Positions 39,101 through 47,173 of a DNA stretch of 64,000 nucleotides are shown here, piece by piece (position 1 is the stretch's first letter; every line of letters begins with the position of its first letter). Location: the NCBI GenBank assembly GCA_964640665.1, contig CAZXHT010000004.1, forward strand, positions 62,001 to 126,000, in the 5' to 3' direction. The notes under the pieces were generated by a model. It did no database searches. It saw nothing but the letters and a program-made list of their open reading frames with translations, and was not told where the DNA came from. The position numbers and the translations under genes were made by a program. This DNA comes from DATKYQ01 sp964640665. Its GTDB lineage: Bacteria; Myxococcota; B64-G9.

Positions 39101-41598
39101 CATGCACCGCGGTCGAGAAGCCCGACGGCACGCCCTGCGATGACGGGAACTGGTGCAGCATGGCGGATTCCTGCATGGCCGGGGTCTGCCAGGGCTCAGG
39201 GCGAGACTGCGCCGACAGCGATTCCTGCACCGCCGACGGCTGCGACGATGTCGGCCAGAGCTGCACGCATACCTGGACAGCGCGGCCCGAGTTGCTCGAC
39301 GGCTGCGGGGACGGCATAGATCAGGATTGCGACGGCATCGCCGACGGTTGCTGTCTGGCGGACGGGACTTACACGGCGGTATTGCCGAATGCGATCGGCC
39401 CTGACCCATGGTACGTGATCACGGCCGAGTTGAACGCCGACGGCATCCCCGATCTGGCCACCGTCAATCACGGCGACAATACAATCTCCGTGCTGCTAGG
39501 CAACGGCTCGGGCGGACACGGCGACGCTACATTCAGCATCACAACATTCGCCACCGGCATCAACCCGTATGGACTGGCGGCGGCCGACCTCGACGGCGAT
39601 CACCTGGTAGATATCGTCAGCGCCAATAACAGCGGCAACTCGCTGAGCATTCAGTGGGGGCAGGGCGGTGGCGCTTTCGGCCAGCGACAGGATATCTCTT
39701 TCTTCCCTGTCGGCGCTAACCCGGTTCAGGTCGTCGTCGGCGATTTCAACGCCGACGCTATTCCCGACCTGGCCACCGCCAACTGGGGCGACGATAGCGT
39801 AGCCGTGCTGCTAGGGCAGGGCACTGATGGAGTAGGTAACCGTAGCTACACGGGGCCGGTCTTCCACGAGGTCGGGGCGACGGGCGTCAGTCCACGGGCG
39901 CTGGTTGCGGGGGATTTCGACGCAGACGGGATTCTCGACCTGGCGGTGGCCATGTGGAACTCGGGCAAGCTATCGGTTCTTTTCGGGGGCGGTGCCGGCG
40001 GCCGGGGAGACGGCAGTTTCGGCCCGCCCGCCCGTTACGATGCCGGCAACAGCCAGGTCAACATTTCGACGGACGATTTCAACGCCGACGGGGTTCTCGA
40101 CCTGGCAGTGGTTGCCATGAGCGACAACGCTGTCAACATCTTGTTGGGTGCAGGCGCAGACGGGCGCGGCGATGGGACGTTCCTTGCGCGCACCGCCTAT
40201 GCCACGGGCAGCACCCCGGTTTCGGTCTTTCCAGTCGATCTTGACGCTGACGGTATTTTAGACCTGTTGGTGGCCGAGTACGGCACCAACAAGGTGAGCC
40301 TGCTGCCCGGTAACGGAACGAACGGACGCGGCGACGGCACTTTCGCGGCGCGCATGTCGTACTCTGTCGGCAGCCAGCCGACGGCGGCTGTCGCGCTCGA
40401 TTCAAGCGGAGACGGCATCCTCGATCTTGCGGCCTGCAACAACGGCCCGAACAATGTATCGCTGCTCGTCGCAGGTGGCTCGGGCGGCCTGGGAGACGGA
40501 ACGTTCGTCGTATCGAGTGTCATCGACTGCGCGGGCTTCCCCGGCTCGCAAGCCCTTTACGACATGAATGCCGATAACATCCTCGACCTGGCGCTCGTGC
40601 GTTCGGGCAGCGCCGGGATCTCCATCTTTGCCGGAGACGGTAGCTCCGGGCGCGGGACGGCCGGCTTCACTCCCGGCTGGTCGGGCACCACCGGCAACTC
40701 CCCGGCCTGGATAGCGGCCGCAGACAGCGACGGCGATCGGATCCGCGATTTACTGGTGGCCAATCGCGGCTCCGGCAGCGCCGGCATATTCGTGGCGAAT
40801 GGCACGAATGCCAGGGGCGATGGAACCTTCGCCTCCCAGGTGACCTACCCGGCGGGCGCATCCCCGGGAATGATTGCGCTTGCCGACCTCGACGCAGACA
40901 GGATTGGCGATCTGGTTACTGTAGACGAGACGACCGGCCTGGGTGTGCGCCTGGGAGGAGGGGCGGACGGCGTGCCCGACGGCACCTTCGGTGCACAGTC
41001 CAGCTACGCGGGTGTGGGCACGCCGGTTTCCTTCGCTTTAGGCGATGTCGACGGCGACGCGATCATCGACGCCGTGCTGGGCAGCGGTTCGGGCTCGGCG
41101 GTTGCAGTTCTTGTGGGTATCGGCAGTAACGGCGCCGGTACGGGGGCCTTTGCCGCAGCGATCGGCATCGCCGTCGGGCAAGAGCCCGTCATGCCACTGC
41201 TCGTAGATCTTGACCGCGACGGCAATCTCGATCTGGTCGTCGCCAACCGCGGGTCGAATTCCGTAAGCGTCCGCCCGGGCGCGGGCGACGGCAGCTTCGG
41301 GGCAGGGGCGGATTACGCGGTAGGCACGCAACCGGTGGCGCTTGCGAGCGGCGATTTCAACTCGGACGGGAACCTGGACATCGTTAGCGCCAACTCCGGC
41401 GGCGGGAGCCTGAGCCTTCTTCTGGGGAGTGGAGATGTAACTGTAATGCCGGCCGTGCAGATCGTGGTCGGCGGTTCCCCGTCGGCGGTGGCGGCGTGCC
41501 AACTGGATTGGGACGGAAGGACCGACCTGGTAGTCAGCGACTCGTCGGGTGGCAGAATAATCGTACTCAGGGGCAAGGGTGTCTGCACGGTACCTTGA
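36199..41598 (+). CDS. Giant lipoprotein: MopE-like Cys/Asp-rich repeats plus 14 VCBS-type blades
   Basis: A 1799-residue lipoprotein (MKRLLAFCLLTLIAAGC; TTG start with AGGGG upstream). Residues ~135-1055 are a cysteine-rich repeat array. Six MopE-type putative metal-binding motifs (for example CADAIDNDCDGDTDEGC, CGNGADDDCDGLVDGADPNC, CINGQDDDCDGLTD) are separated by units of the form DGTxCDDGxxCTxxDxCxxGxCxGxxRDC. From ~1057 to the end I count 14 VCBS/FG-GAP-like units such as DLAVAMWNSGKLSVLFG, spaced 45-55 residues, often with GRGDGTF linkers. MopE of Methylococcus binds copper; calcium is usual for VCBS units. It is likely a long surface or secreted adhesin or metal-binding structure (inference). 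Confidence 0.87.
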   Translation: MKRLLAFCLLTLIAAGCAPTGSCRLTIAFPDDDARALVSVLEIWVVAGSGEDCNAMIQGTATPGDPGLDVLAHLRLAYPPTAPADALDQVPLGPAAFFIEGRGQGEEIFVRGCSTAKVSGTGTVEVRVELGWVCKPVDEICADAIDNDCDGDTDEGCLECQKDSDCDDLNPCTIDFCTDNECHQVDFPKDTPCSDGDPCTIGDACDAGLCVGRQKDCSAFDGPCNQGACDTDIGECGPQPRTDGTSCDDGQWCTETDSCQAGACVGQLRDCDDGDDCTADSCNEGSQLCDYVLVPRPGAEGPPGDPNCGNGADDDCDGLVDGADPNCLGCTSDADCDDGNPCTADSCEGLECLNSPVADGTACSDGLYCTVADACNQGKCQAAPRDCNQGAASCKLGVCLEDEDRCELRDEADGTPCADGLYCTEGDQCAAGDCIGGQRDCDDGDVCTGDGCDEDNNRCRNELEPVPGAEGLAVGDSCTNSLDDDCDGLTDVLDPDCIECSADGQCDDGNTCTADSCDAGRCKSVSVTDGSACDDGQYCTTGDACIAGACAGALRDCSQMADECHDGVCDEDASACIAQPIADGTACDDGLYCTLSDRCQAGACIGSARDCDDDDACTADDCDEDGDACSHVNQPNPGAEGPPGAGNCQNLADDDCDGLTDLEDPECYDCQAASECDDNNQCTSDDCNWGVCEHTLLPDGTGCDDGAWCTTADSCQAAACGGAPRDCSSLDDACHSGTCDEQVDACIVAEKPDDTPCDDGLFCTLDDVCAAGVCTGDHRDCSGLSDACHDGVCDDGSNACVAIEKDNGTPCSDGLYCTTGDQCTGGACSGDQRDCDDLDVCTIDACDEDNTVCTHTLNPQGNEGPPAGADCINGQDDDCDGLTDISDPDCYSCSVDPDCDDGNLCTADNCTGHVCHNNALADGSACDDGVWCSEGDQCSGGVCGGSLRQCLAQEDACHDGVCDLGLDTCTAVEKPDGTPCDDGNWCSMADSCMAGVCQGSGRDCADSDSCTADGCDDVGQSCTHTWTARPELLDGCGDGIDQDCDGIADGCCLADGTYTAVLPNAIGPDPWYVITAELNADGIPDLATVNHGDNTISVLLGNGSGGHGDATFSITTFATGINPYGLAAADLDGDHLVDIVSANNSGNSLSIQWGQGGGAFGQRQDISFFPVGANPVQVVVGDFNADAIPDLATANWGDDSVAVLLGQGTDGVGNRSYTGPVFHEVGATGVSPRALVAGDFDADGILDLAVAMWNSGKLSVLFGGGAGGRGDGSFGPPARYDAGNSQVNISTDDFNADGVLDLAVVAMSDNAVNILLGAGADGRGDGTFLARTAYATGSTPVSVFPVDLDADGILDLLVAEYGTNKVSLLPGNGTNGRGDGTFAARMSYSVGSQPTAAVALDSSGDGILDLAACNNGPNNVSLLVAGGSGGLGDGTFVVSSVIDCAGFPGSQALYDMNADNILDLALVRSGSAGISIFAGDGSSGRGTAGFTPGWSGTTGNSPAWIAAADSDGDRIRDLLVANRGSGSAGIFVANGTNARGDGTFASQVTYPAGASPGMIALADLDADRIGDLVTVDETTGLGVRLGGGADGVPDGTFGAQSSYAGVGTPVSFALGDVDGDAIIDAVLGSGSGSAVAVLVGIGSNGAGTGAFAAAIGIAVGQEPVMPLLVDLDRDGNLDLVVANRGSNSVSVRPGAGDGSFGAGADYAVGTQPVALASGDFNSDGNLDIVSANSGGGSLSLLLGSGDVTVMPAVQIVVGGSPSAVAACQLDWDGRTDLVVSDSSGGRIIVLRGKGVCTVP

Positions 41599-41638
41599 TC
41601 AACCCACCCTGTGCCGCCGAAAGAATGCCCATTTTTAC

Positions 41639-41667
41639 TTGATGTTTCTCCATATTTCATGCAGAAT
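41639..41667 (+). promoter_or_regulatory. Candidate promoter of the FitA/VapC-type module
   Basis: TTGATG (41639-41644), 17 bp, CAGAAT (41662-41667). The -10 is moderate. The palindrome directly downstream would let the antitoxin block it. Confidence 0.4.
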
Positions 41668-41668
41668 G

Positions 41669-41682
41669 ACTACAAATGTAGT
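41669..41682. promoter_or_regulatory. Palindromic operator candidate for the toxin-antitoxin genes
   Basis: ACTACA (41669-41674) and TGTAGT (41677-41682) are perfect reverse complements around AA. The site lies 15 bp before the antitoxin ATG, where ribbon-helix-helix antitoxins of this class usually bind to repress their own operon. Confidence 0.5.
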
Positions 41683-41696
41683 AGAAAGGTAGCAAA

Positions 41697-41978
41697 ATGG
41701 CCAGCCTCCAGATACGAGATGTGGATCCGCGACTCCTCAAGCGCCTTAAGGCTCTGGCCGAACGTGAGCACAGGACTCTCAGTCACCAGGTGCTCTTCGT
41801 GCTCGAGCGATTCCTCGAATCGCCCGGTTCATCCGGGCGCGATCTGACCGCTGCCGCCACTCGCCTGCGTGATTTTTGGTCCGGATCTGCGGCCGAGGCG
41901 CCCGAGCTTCCATTACCAGAAAGGCAACCTGTGTCCAGGCGACAGTCCACGGTCAATCGCATTCTGGACGGAGATTGA
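41697..41978 (+). CDS. FitA-like ribbon-helix-helix antitoxin
   Basis: A 93-residue DNA-binding antitoxin. The N terminus MASLQIRDVDPRLLKRLKALAEREHRTLSHQVLFVLERFLE is a textbook ribbon-helix-helix: a short strand (SLQIRDV), then two helices, as in FitA. The C-terminal half (FWSGSAAEAPELPLPERQPVSRRQSTVNRILDGD) is the flexible part that blocks the toxin site in related complexes. GAAAGG precedes the ATG. The PIN toxin gene follows after 12 bp. Autoregulation through the palindrome upstream is expected from the family. Confidence 0.85.
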   Translation: MASLQIRDVDPRLLKRLKALAEREHRTLSHQVLFVLERFLESPGSSGRDLTAAATRLRDFWSGSAAEAPELPLPERQPVSRRQSTVNRILDGD

Positions 41979-41990
41979 AGGCGTGGCGAT

Positions 41991-42386
41991 TTGTTCCTGA
42001 TAGATACCGACATCCTCAGCTACGCCGTGCGCGGCGATTTCGACGTGCTCGACCGTTTCGAGCGGGCGGGAAGGACACCGCTTCTGATATCTTCGATCAC
42101 CTATTACGAAATCCGTTTCGGTATCGAGCGTTGCGCCGGCCGCCGGCGACTACGCCTCGCGTTCGAGTCGATTTTTCCATTGATCACCATTTTGCCGCTG
42201 GATGGCCCGGTGGCCGACCGAGCAGCCATTATTCGTGCCGAACTCGAATCGCAAGGATACGTCATCGGACCGATCGATCCCCTGATCGCCGCCACGGCAA
42301 TAGAGCATGACCTGACACTCGTGACCCACAACACATCACACTTCGAGCACGTCAAGGCGTTGAAGCTGAACGACTGGAAGAGCTGA
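41991..42386 (+). CDS. VapC/FitB-type PIN-domain toxin
   Basis: A PIN ribonuclease toxin of 131 residues. The acidic residues that bind Mg/Mn are in place: D5 and D7 in FLIDTDILSYAV, the E of ITYYEIRFGIE, D99 or so in PIDPLIAATAI and the T-H-N segment LVTHNTSHFEHV. Such toxins cut tRNA or rRNA when the antitoxin is lost. The TTG start at 41991 gives the canonical N terminus; no ATG is nearby. Forms an operon with the FitA-like antitoxin. The specific RNA target is unknown. Confidence 0.87.
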   Translation: MFLIDTDILSYAVRGDFDVLDRFERAGRTPLLISSITYYEIRFGIERCAGRRRLRLAFESIFPLITILPLDGPVADRAAIIRAELESQGYVIGPIDPLIAATAIEHDLTLVTHNTSHFEHVKALKLNDWKS

Positions 42387-42433
42387 GATCGGCGGTAGCC
42401 TTCGGAGATCTCCCCCTGCGTTTCGCAACATTG

Positions 42434-44113
42434 TCAGCGGATCAACCCCAGCCTGCTCATCCAACCTGCCTTGACCGAGATCGCTTCGTCCGGACAGACT
42501 TCCTGGCAGCAGAAGCAGCGGATACATCCGTCCAGATCGATGCTGATCATCTTATCGCTCTGCTCCGGACCAGCCGGTATTCTTGTGCCCCGCGATACCA
42601 GGGACATCACCTCCGGGGGACAGTGCTTCATACACTGCCCGCAGCGCGTGCAGCGGGAGTGATCGATCAGCGGCCGAGGCGAGATCGCACCCCGGCCGAG
42701 GTGTCCGATAAGCGTCGCCATGTCGGCTTTTGCGGGCCGGGCGGGTTTGAAGTCGTGGACGGCGAAGGAATCCGGCGAATCTCCGTGGAGTTCTATCGCA
42801 TCCTGCGAGCCGGTTGCGCCTGCAACCCTGAGCGTGGGCACACTGGATGGATCGAAGCCAAGAATTCCGGTTAGCACCCGGTCAAGCGCCAGGCCGTCGG
42901 CCGAGGCGGCCAGGAAATCGAGTTTTCTGGCCCGGCCGGCGCTTGGCCCGTTGCCCTCCATGGCCAGCACACCATCAACTATGTTCAAGGCCGGGCCGAC
43001 CAGCCGGTAGAGATCAACCAGCATCCTGCCGAAATAGTCATAGTCTTTTCCGGCCATCAGGTGCCACTGGCTCTTGCGCAGCCCGACCACGGCCCCGAAG
43101 CAATTCTTGACCGCCAGCGTGAGCGTCATCTGGGCGTGGGTCTTTACCTTGGCCAGGTTGACGATCACGTCGGCTTCCTTTACCTGCCTGGCAACCTGAT
43201 AGGTTTTGAAGACCGCCTGCGGGTGCTCGGCCTTGACCTCGACGGGTTCCGTGAAATCGACAACCTCCACCGGCAGATCCCCGAGAAGTTCGATCAGCCC
43301 CAATTTCCTGGAAATACCACGTGCCCTGCCGATCGACGGGCTGTCTCCCACCATGACACGGCCCGCCCCGGCCTCGATACACAGGCGCGCGGCGGCCGCG
43401 ATCACGCTGGGGTGAGTGCAGACTGCCCGATCATTGGGCTTGTAGGAGAGGTAGTTGGGCTTGAGCAGCACCGTCGCTCCATGCGGCACGAATGCGGACA
43501 TTCCACCAAGAGGTTCGAGCAGGCTTGTCATTGCAGCCAGTACGCCCTGGGGATTGTAGTCGGGGCAGCGCGCCAGCGAAACGGCGCCGCCGGGCTTCCA
43601 GCCCTCGATTACGGTAACGGGTTTACCAGCGGAGCCCGCGGCCGGCGATGTCTGGCGCATGATGAAGCGGTAGACGCCGACGGCAAGCAACAACATGACC
43701 AACCAGTAAGGAACAATCGTAAGTGGCCCGAAGCTTCCCCAACTGAGAATCCCGAGCCGGCGCAGGAGAAAGTGGTCGATCGCGGCGCCGCCAAGGGCGG
43801 ATCCGGCCACCAGGATCAGCCGGGCACTGGAAGATGCGAGCCTGTCAAATAGAATTATGAAAACCATGCCGCTGAAGATCCAGGCAATGCTAAGCGAAAC
43901 CGGAACACCAAGCAGTTCGAACGCTCCCCGAAGGTGCCACAGTCCGCCGTGGCCTGCGAACACGGCACAGACGAAGTCAGCCAGCGCGGCGAGCAGACCT
44001 GCCAGGATGGCGCCGGACCTGGCGCTGGCGTCCGGGCGTGCGATGATCACAACGCCAAGGCCGGCAACGATGGCCGCCCCCATGAAGATCAGACTGTAAG
44101 TATAGCTGTCCAA
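42434..44113 (-). CDS. Membrane domain-DUF362-ferredoxin fusion protein
   Basis: A 559-residue three-part protein. Residues ~1-155 contain about five hydrophobic helices (LIFMGAAIVAGLGVVIIA; IAWIFSGMVFIILF; LTIVPYWLVMLLLAVGVY). Residues ~175-465 are a DUF362 domain (VLLKPNYLSYKPND, THPSVIAAAARLCIEAGAGRVMVGDSPS, VNLAKVKTHAQMTLTLAVKNCFGAVVG). The C terminus has two [4Fe-4S] ferredoxin motifs: CTRCGQCMKHCPPEV and CIRCFCCQEVCPDEA. DUF362 proteins have no settled function; iron-sulphur clusters suggest electron transfer, here near the membrane. The M13 peptidase gene ends 11 bp upstream on the same strand, so co-transcription is likely. Confidence 0.85.
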   Translation of the reverse strand: MDSYTYSLIFMGAAIVAGLGVVIIARPDASARSGAILAGLLAALADFVCAVFAGHGGLWHLRGAFELLGVPVSLSIAWIFSGMVFIILFDRLASSSARLILVAGSALGGAAIDHFLLRRLGILSWGSFGPLTIVPYWLVMLLLAVGVYRFIMRQTSPAAGSAGKPVTVIEGWKPGGAVSLARCPDYNPQGVLAAMTSLLEPLGGMSAFVPHGATVLLKPNYLSYKPNDRAVCTHPSVIAAAARLCIEAGAGRVMVGDSPSIGRARGISRKLGLIELLGDLPVEVVDFTEPVEVKAEHPQAVFKTYQVARQVKEADVIVNLAKVKTHAQMTLTLAVKNCFGAVVGLRKSQWHLMAGKDYDYFGRMLVDLYRLVGPALNIVDGVLAMEGNGPSAGRARKLDFLAASADGLALDRVLTGILGFDPSSVPTLRVAGATGSQDAIELHGDSPDSFAVHDFKPARPAKADMATLIGHLGRGAISPRPLIDHSRCTRCGQCMKHCPPEVMSLVSRGTRIPAGPEQSDKMISIDLDGCIRCFCCQEVCPDEAISVKAGWMSRLGLIR

Positions 44114-44124
44114 ATTGTGTTGAC

Positions 44125-46209
44125 TTACCAGACGTTACAGCGTTCGGCGCGTACCATGTTGTCACCCGCCTTGCAGTTGAAGGCCTTGGCGAAATCCGGC
44201 AGGTTCGATAGCGGACCATCGACCCGCCACTTCGGCGGTGAGTGTGGATCGAGCACCACCCGGCGACGGGCCTCCTCGGGGCGCATCTTCGCACACCACA
44301 CCTGGGCGGCGGCCAGGAAGAACTGTTGCTCGGCGCTGAAGCCACCGACCGGCGCCTCGGGAGGCTTACCCTTGTGCGAAGCCCGATAGGCGGCCATGGA
44401 AAGCTTCAGGCCTCCGAGGTCGGCGATGTTCTCGCCCAGGGTCAGTTTGCCGTTGAGCTTGACGTCATCCACCGCGACATAGCTTGAAAACTGCGCCTCT
44501 ATGCAGGCCGTGCGCTGCTCGAATTTCTTGCCCACAGACGGGCTCCACCAGTCGTGCATGTTGCCGGCGCCGTCGAACTTGCGTCCATGGTCGTCGAAGC
44601 CGTGAGTCAACTCGTGGCCCATCACGAATCCGATCGCGCCGTAGTTCACAGCGTCGTTGGCTCCGCTGGTGTAGAAGGTCGGCTGCAGGATGCCGGCCGG
44701 AAACACCATTTCGTTGAGTTGTGGATTGTAGTAGGCGTTCACCGTCGGCGGAGTCATTCCCCACTCGCTGCGGTCTACCGGCTGGCCGATCTTGGCCAGA
44801 TCGCGCCGGGTCTCGAAGCTAGTTGCCGCAAGCAGGTTTTTCAGAAACGATGCCCGGGTGACGGTCAGCGAGGAATAGTCGCGCCATTTGGAAGGGTAGC
44901 CGATTTTATTGTCGATCTTGGCAAGCTTTTGCAAGGCCTTTTGCCTGGTGGCCTCGTCCATCCAGTCAAGCGTCGTCAGGTTGGTCTGCTGGGCCCGCTG
45001 GATGTTGCGAATAAGCTGCAGGGCCTTGTCCTTGGCGTCACCTTTGAACCAGCGCCGGACAAAAGCTTGACCGAGGGCCTCGCCCAGCAGGCGATCGGTC
45101 ATCCGGGTGCAATGTTTCCAGCGCGGTTCGAGGGTTTTCTGGCCGGTGAAGTTCTTAGACTGGAAGGCGAAGCGCTCGTCAACGAATGCCTTGGGCAGCG
45201 CCCGGGACTGGGCCATGCCGTCCAGCACCCGCCAGCGCAGGTAGGCTCGTAACGTCTTTAGCGGTGTTTGCTTTGCCAGTATTCCAAGCTGTGTCATGGC
45301 CTTGGGTGTGCTGATTGAAAAATCATCCACTTTCGGCGCGCCGAGCGCCGCCAGGTACGCCTGCCAGTCGAAGGGGGCGCTCATCTTCTGCAACCCTGCC
45401 AAATCTCTCGGATTGTAGATCCTCTCCGGCGAGCGCATCTCGGTTCGTGTCCAGTGGGAGGCGGCCATGGTCTTCTCGAGTTCAAAAACGGCTTCGGCCT
45501 CGGGCTTGGCTTGTGCAGCCTGTATGCCTGAAAGAGTCAGCATGTGCTCGAGATAAATCTTGAAGTTCTTGCGGATCTCGGCGCTTTTGGGGTCGTCCTT
45601 CAGGTAGTAGTCGCGATCGGGAAGCGACAGTCCTTCCTGGAAGATGCCGGCAATCACCAGGGTCGAATCCTTGAAGTCTTGCATCGAGAAGAAGTTGAAC
45701 ATGGCTCTGACGCCTGCTGCGTGCAGCCGGCCGACGGCGCTGGCCAGGGAGGCCTGATTTTTAACTGCATCGAGCTTGGCCCACTCAGCCGTAAGATCGG
45801 CGAGCCCGGTCTTTTCTATGCCGGCCTGATCCATACAGGCGGCGAAAAAGTCGCCCACTTTGTCACCAAAGCGATCCTGCGGCTCGTACTTGCCGGCCGC
45901 GGCGGCGGTCAGGATATCGTGCAACTTGTTCAGGTCGCTTTCAGCAAGTTGGTCGAAGCGTCCCCAGCGCGACTTGTCGGCCGGGATCTCGTTTGCCGCT
46001 ATCCAGCCGCCGCAGGCGAAGGCATAGAAGTCGTCGCACGGGTCGGCCTGGCGATCAATGGCAGTGACGTCGATGCCGGGATCGGCAGGCTTTGGGGCGA
46101 ACTCCTGTTGGCCGGCAGCCGCCTGTGGAGATGGCGCGCTCGGCTGCGAAGTGGCGCAGGAAGAAAGAAATAACTGCGAAAAGGCAAATATCAGGAAAAT
46201 TCTGAACAT
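44125..46209 (-). CDS. M13-family (neprilysin/PepO) zinc metallopeptidase lipoprotein
   Basis: An exported oligopeptidase of 694 residues. The N terminus MFRIFLIFAFSQLFLSSC is a lipoprotein signal (LSSC). The family markers are in order: DPCDDFYAFACGGWIAANEIPADKSRWG near the start, NAYYNPQLNEMVFPAGILQPTFY, the zinc motif HELTH in VMGHELTHGFDDHGRKFD, the third ligand region LGENIADLGGL, and the terminal CNVW (CxxW). The length is typical. It cleaves peptides at hydrophobic residues by family knowledge. It is followed 11 bp later by the DUF362 fusion gene and preceded by the MBL hydrolase gene, giving a probable three-gene transcript. Confidence 0.93.
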   Translation of the reverse strand: MFRIFLIFAFSQLFLSSCATSQPSAPSPQAAAGQQEFAPKPADPGIDVTAIDRQADPCDDFYAFACGGWIAANEIPADKSRWGRFDQLAESDLNKLHDILTAAAAGKYEPQDRFGDKVGDFFAACMDQAGIEKTGLADLTAEWAKLDAVKNQASLASAVGRLHAAGVRAMFNFFSMQDFKDSTLVIAGIFQEGLSLPDRDYYLKDDPKSAEIRKNFKIYLEHMLTLSGIQAAQAKPEAEAVFELEKTMAASHWTRTEMRSPERIYNPRDLAGLQKMSAPFDWQAYLAALGAPKVDDFSISTPKAMTQLGILAKQTPLKTLRAYLRWRVLDGMAQSRALPKAFVDERFAFQSKNFTGQKTLEPRWKHCTRMTDRLLGEALGQAFVRRWFKGDAKDKALQLIRNIQRAQQTNLTTLDWMDEATRQKALQKLAKIDNKIGYPSKWRDYSSLTVTRASFLKNLLAATSFETRRDLAKIGQPVDRSEWGMTPPTVNAYYNPQLNEMVFPAGILQPTFYTSGANDAVNYGAIGFVMGHELTHGFDDHGRKFDGAGNMHDWWSPSVGKKFEQRTACIEAQFSSYVAVDDVKLNGKLTLGENIADLGGLKLSMAAYRASHKGKPPEAPVGGFSAEQQFFLAAAQVWCAKMRPEEARRRVVLDPHSPPKWRVDGPLSNLPDFAKAFNCKAGDNMVRAERCNVW

Positions 46210-46269
46210 AATAGACTCCTGGAAAAGGTTCGACGATCGTTGTTGGCGTACCTCAAACTGGCGCCGTTG

Positions 46270-47118
46270 TCACGCTTGCAGTCTGGTCATTATCTCATCG
46301 CCAATCAGTACAGGACCGTGGCCGGGAAAGACCGCCTGGATCTCGAGCGCCGAAATCCGAGCCTGGGTGTTGAGATAGGCGGCCGGGGCCGACATGAGAG
46401 TGTTCCACTCGCCGCCTTGGAAGTTGCGTACCGTGTCTCCGGCCACCAGCAGGCCTCCTGCTGAATGATACAGGCATATGGCGTCGTCGGAGTGGCCGGG
46501 TGTCTCGAGTGCCACCCAGCCCGGCAACCCGGGCACCTCCTGGCCGTCACGCAAAGTGGCTGTAAGCGGCGCCCTGAATGGATTGCGGCTCCAGGGAAAG
46601 CCGAACCTGAAGCCGCCGGGAATGTCCTGGCGTGCGAACAGCGGAAGTCCCTGCCAGAGCCATACCAAAAATCCCATCTTTATTGGCACCCTGCGGATGA
46701 ACCTCAGACGCCGGCCGGACTCGACGTAAGTGCGCGCCACCTGGCCGAGGCCGATGCCCGCCCCGAACCGTTTCGCGGCCGCATCGATGCCCATGATGTG
46801 ATCAAAATGCAGGTGAGTGGGCACAACCAGGCTGACCGGCTTTCCCAGCCATTCGACAGCCGCCGCGATACGCGGCAGATCTGAGATCGAACCCAGGTCT
46901 GCCAGCACCAGGCTGTCGGGCCCTTCGATGATCTGAGTGACGCAGTAGCGGCCGGGAACCGAGAGCACCCTGCCGCCGCCGGCTTCGACCAGCGTCAGGC
47001 CGGCAGGTCCGGCCGGAGTGAACCAGCGGGCCAGCACGGGCGGCCTCGGATTCGAGAGCGGTGGAGATAGTATTTTGAGCGCAGCCAACACGTCATTGCC
47101 TCCATCGGTCAAGCGCAC
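46270..47118 (-). CDS. Metallo-beta-lactamase-fold hydrolase
   Basis: A 282-residue MBL-fold protein. The metal motif HxHxDH is THLHFDHIMG, followed by the third ligand in LETPGHSDDAICL (H), AGGLLVAGDTVRN (D) and the late His in AVFPGHGPVL, so a two-metal active site looks complete. The fold covers glyoxalase II-like thioesters, lactonases, phosphodiesterases and others; substrate unknown. No signal peptide, so probably cytosolic. It begins with GTG at 47118. The next gene on the strand is the M13 peptidase, 60 bp away. Confidence 0.87.
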   Translation of the reverse strand: MRLTDGGNDVLAALKILSPPLSNPRPPVLARWFTPAGPAGLTLVEAGGGRVLSVPGRYCVTQIIEGPDSLVLADLGSISDLPRIAAAVEWLGKPVSLVVPTHLHFDHIMGIDAAAKRFGAGIGLGQVARTYVESGRRLRFIRRVPIKMGFLVWLWQGLPLFARQDIPGGFRFGFPWSRNPFRAPLTATLRDGQEVPGLPGWVALETPGHSDDAICLYHSAGGLLVAGDTVRNFQGGEWNTLMSAPAAYLNTQARISALEIQAVFPGHGPVLIGDEIMTRLQA

Positions 47119-47173
47119 AGGTCAACTTGATCCCTATACGAATGGGAAATAGGATGCAAACGGGAGACATTTG

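Noticed and set aside
36600..39350. Regular DNA repeats that could be mistaken for a CRISPR or tandem non-coding array
   Set aside because: The periodicity follows one long open frame with conserved Cys/Asp codons; units differ in length and there are no constant repeats with unique spacers.
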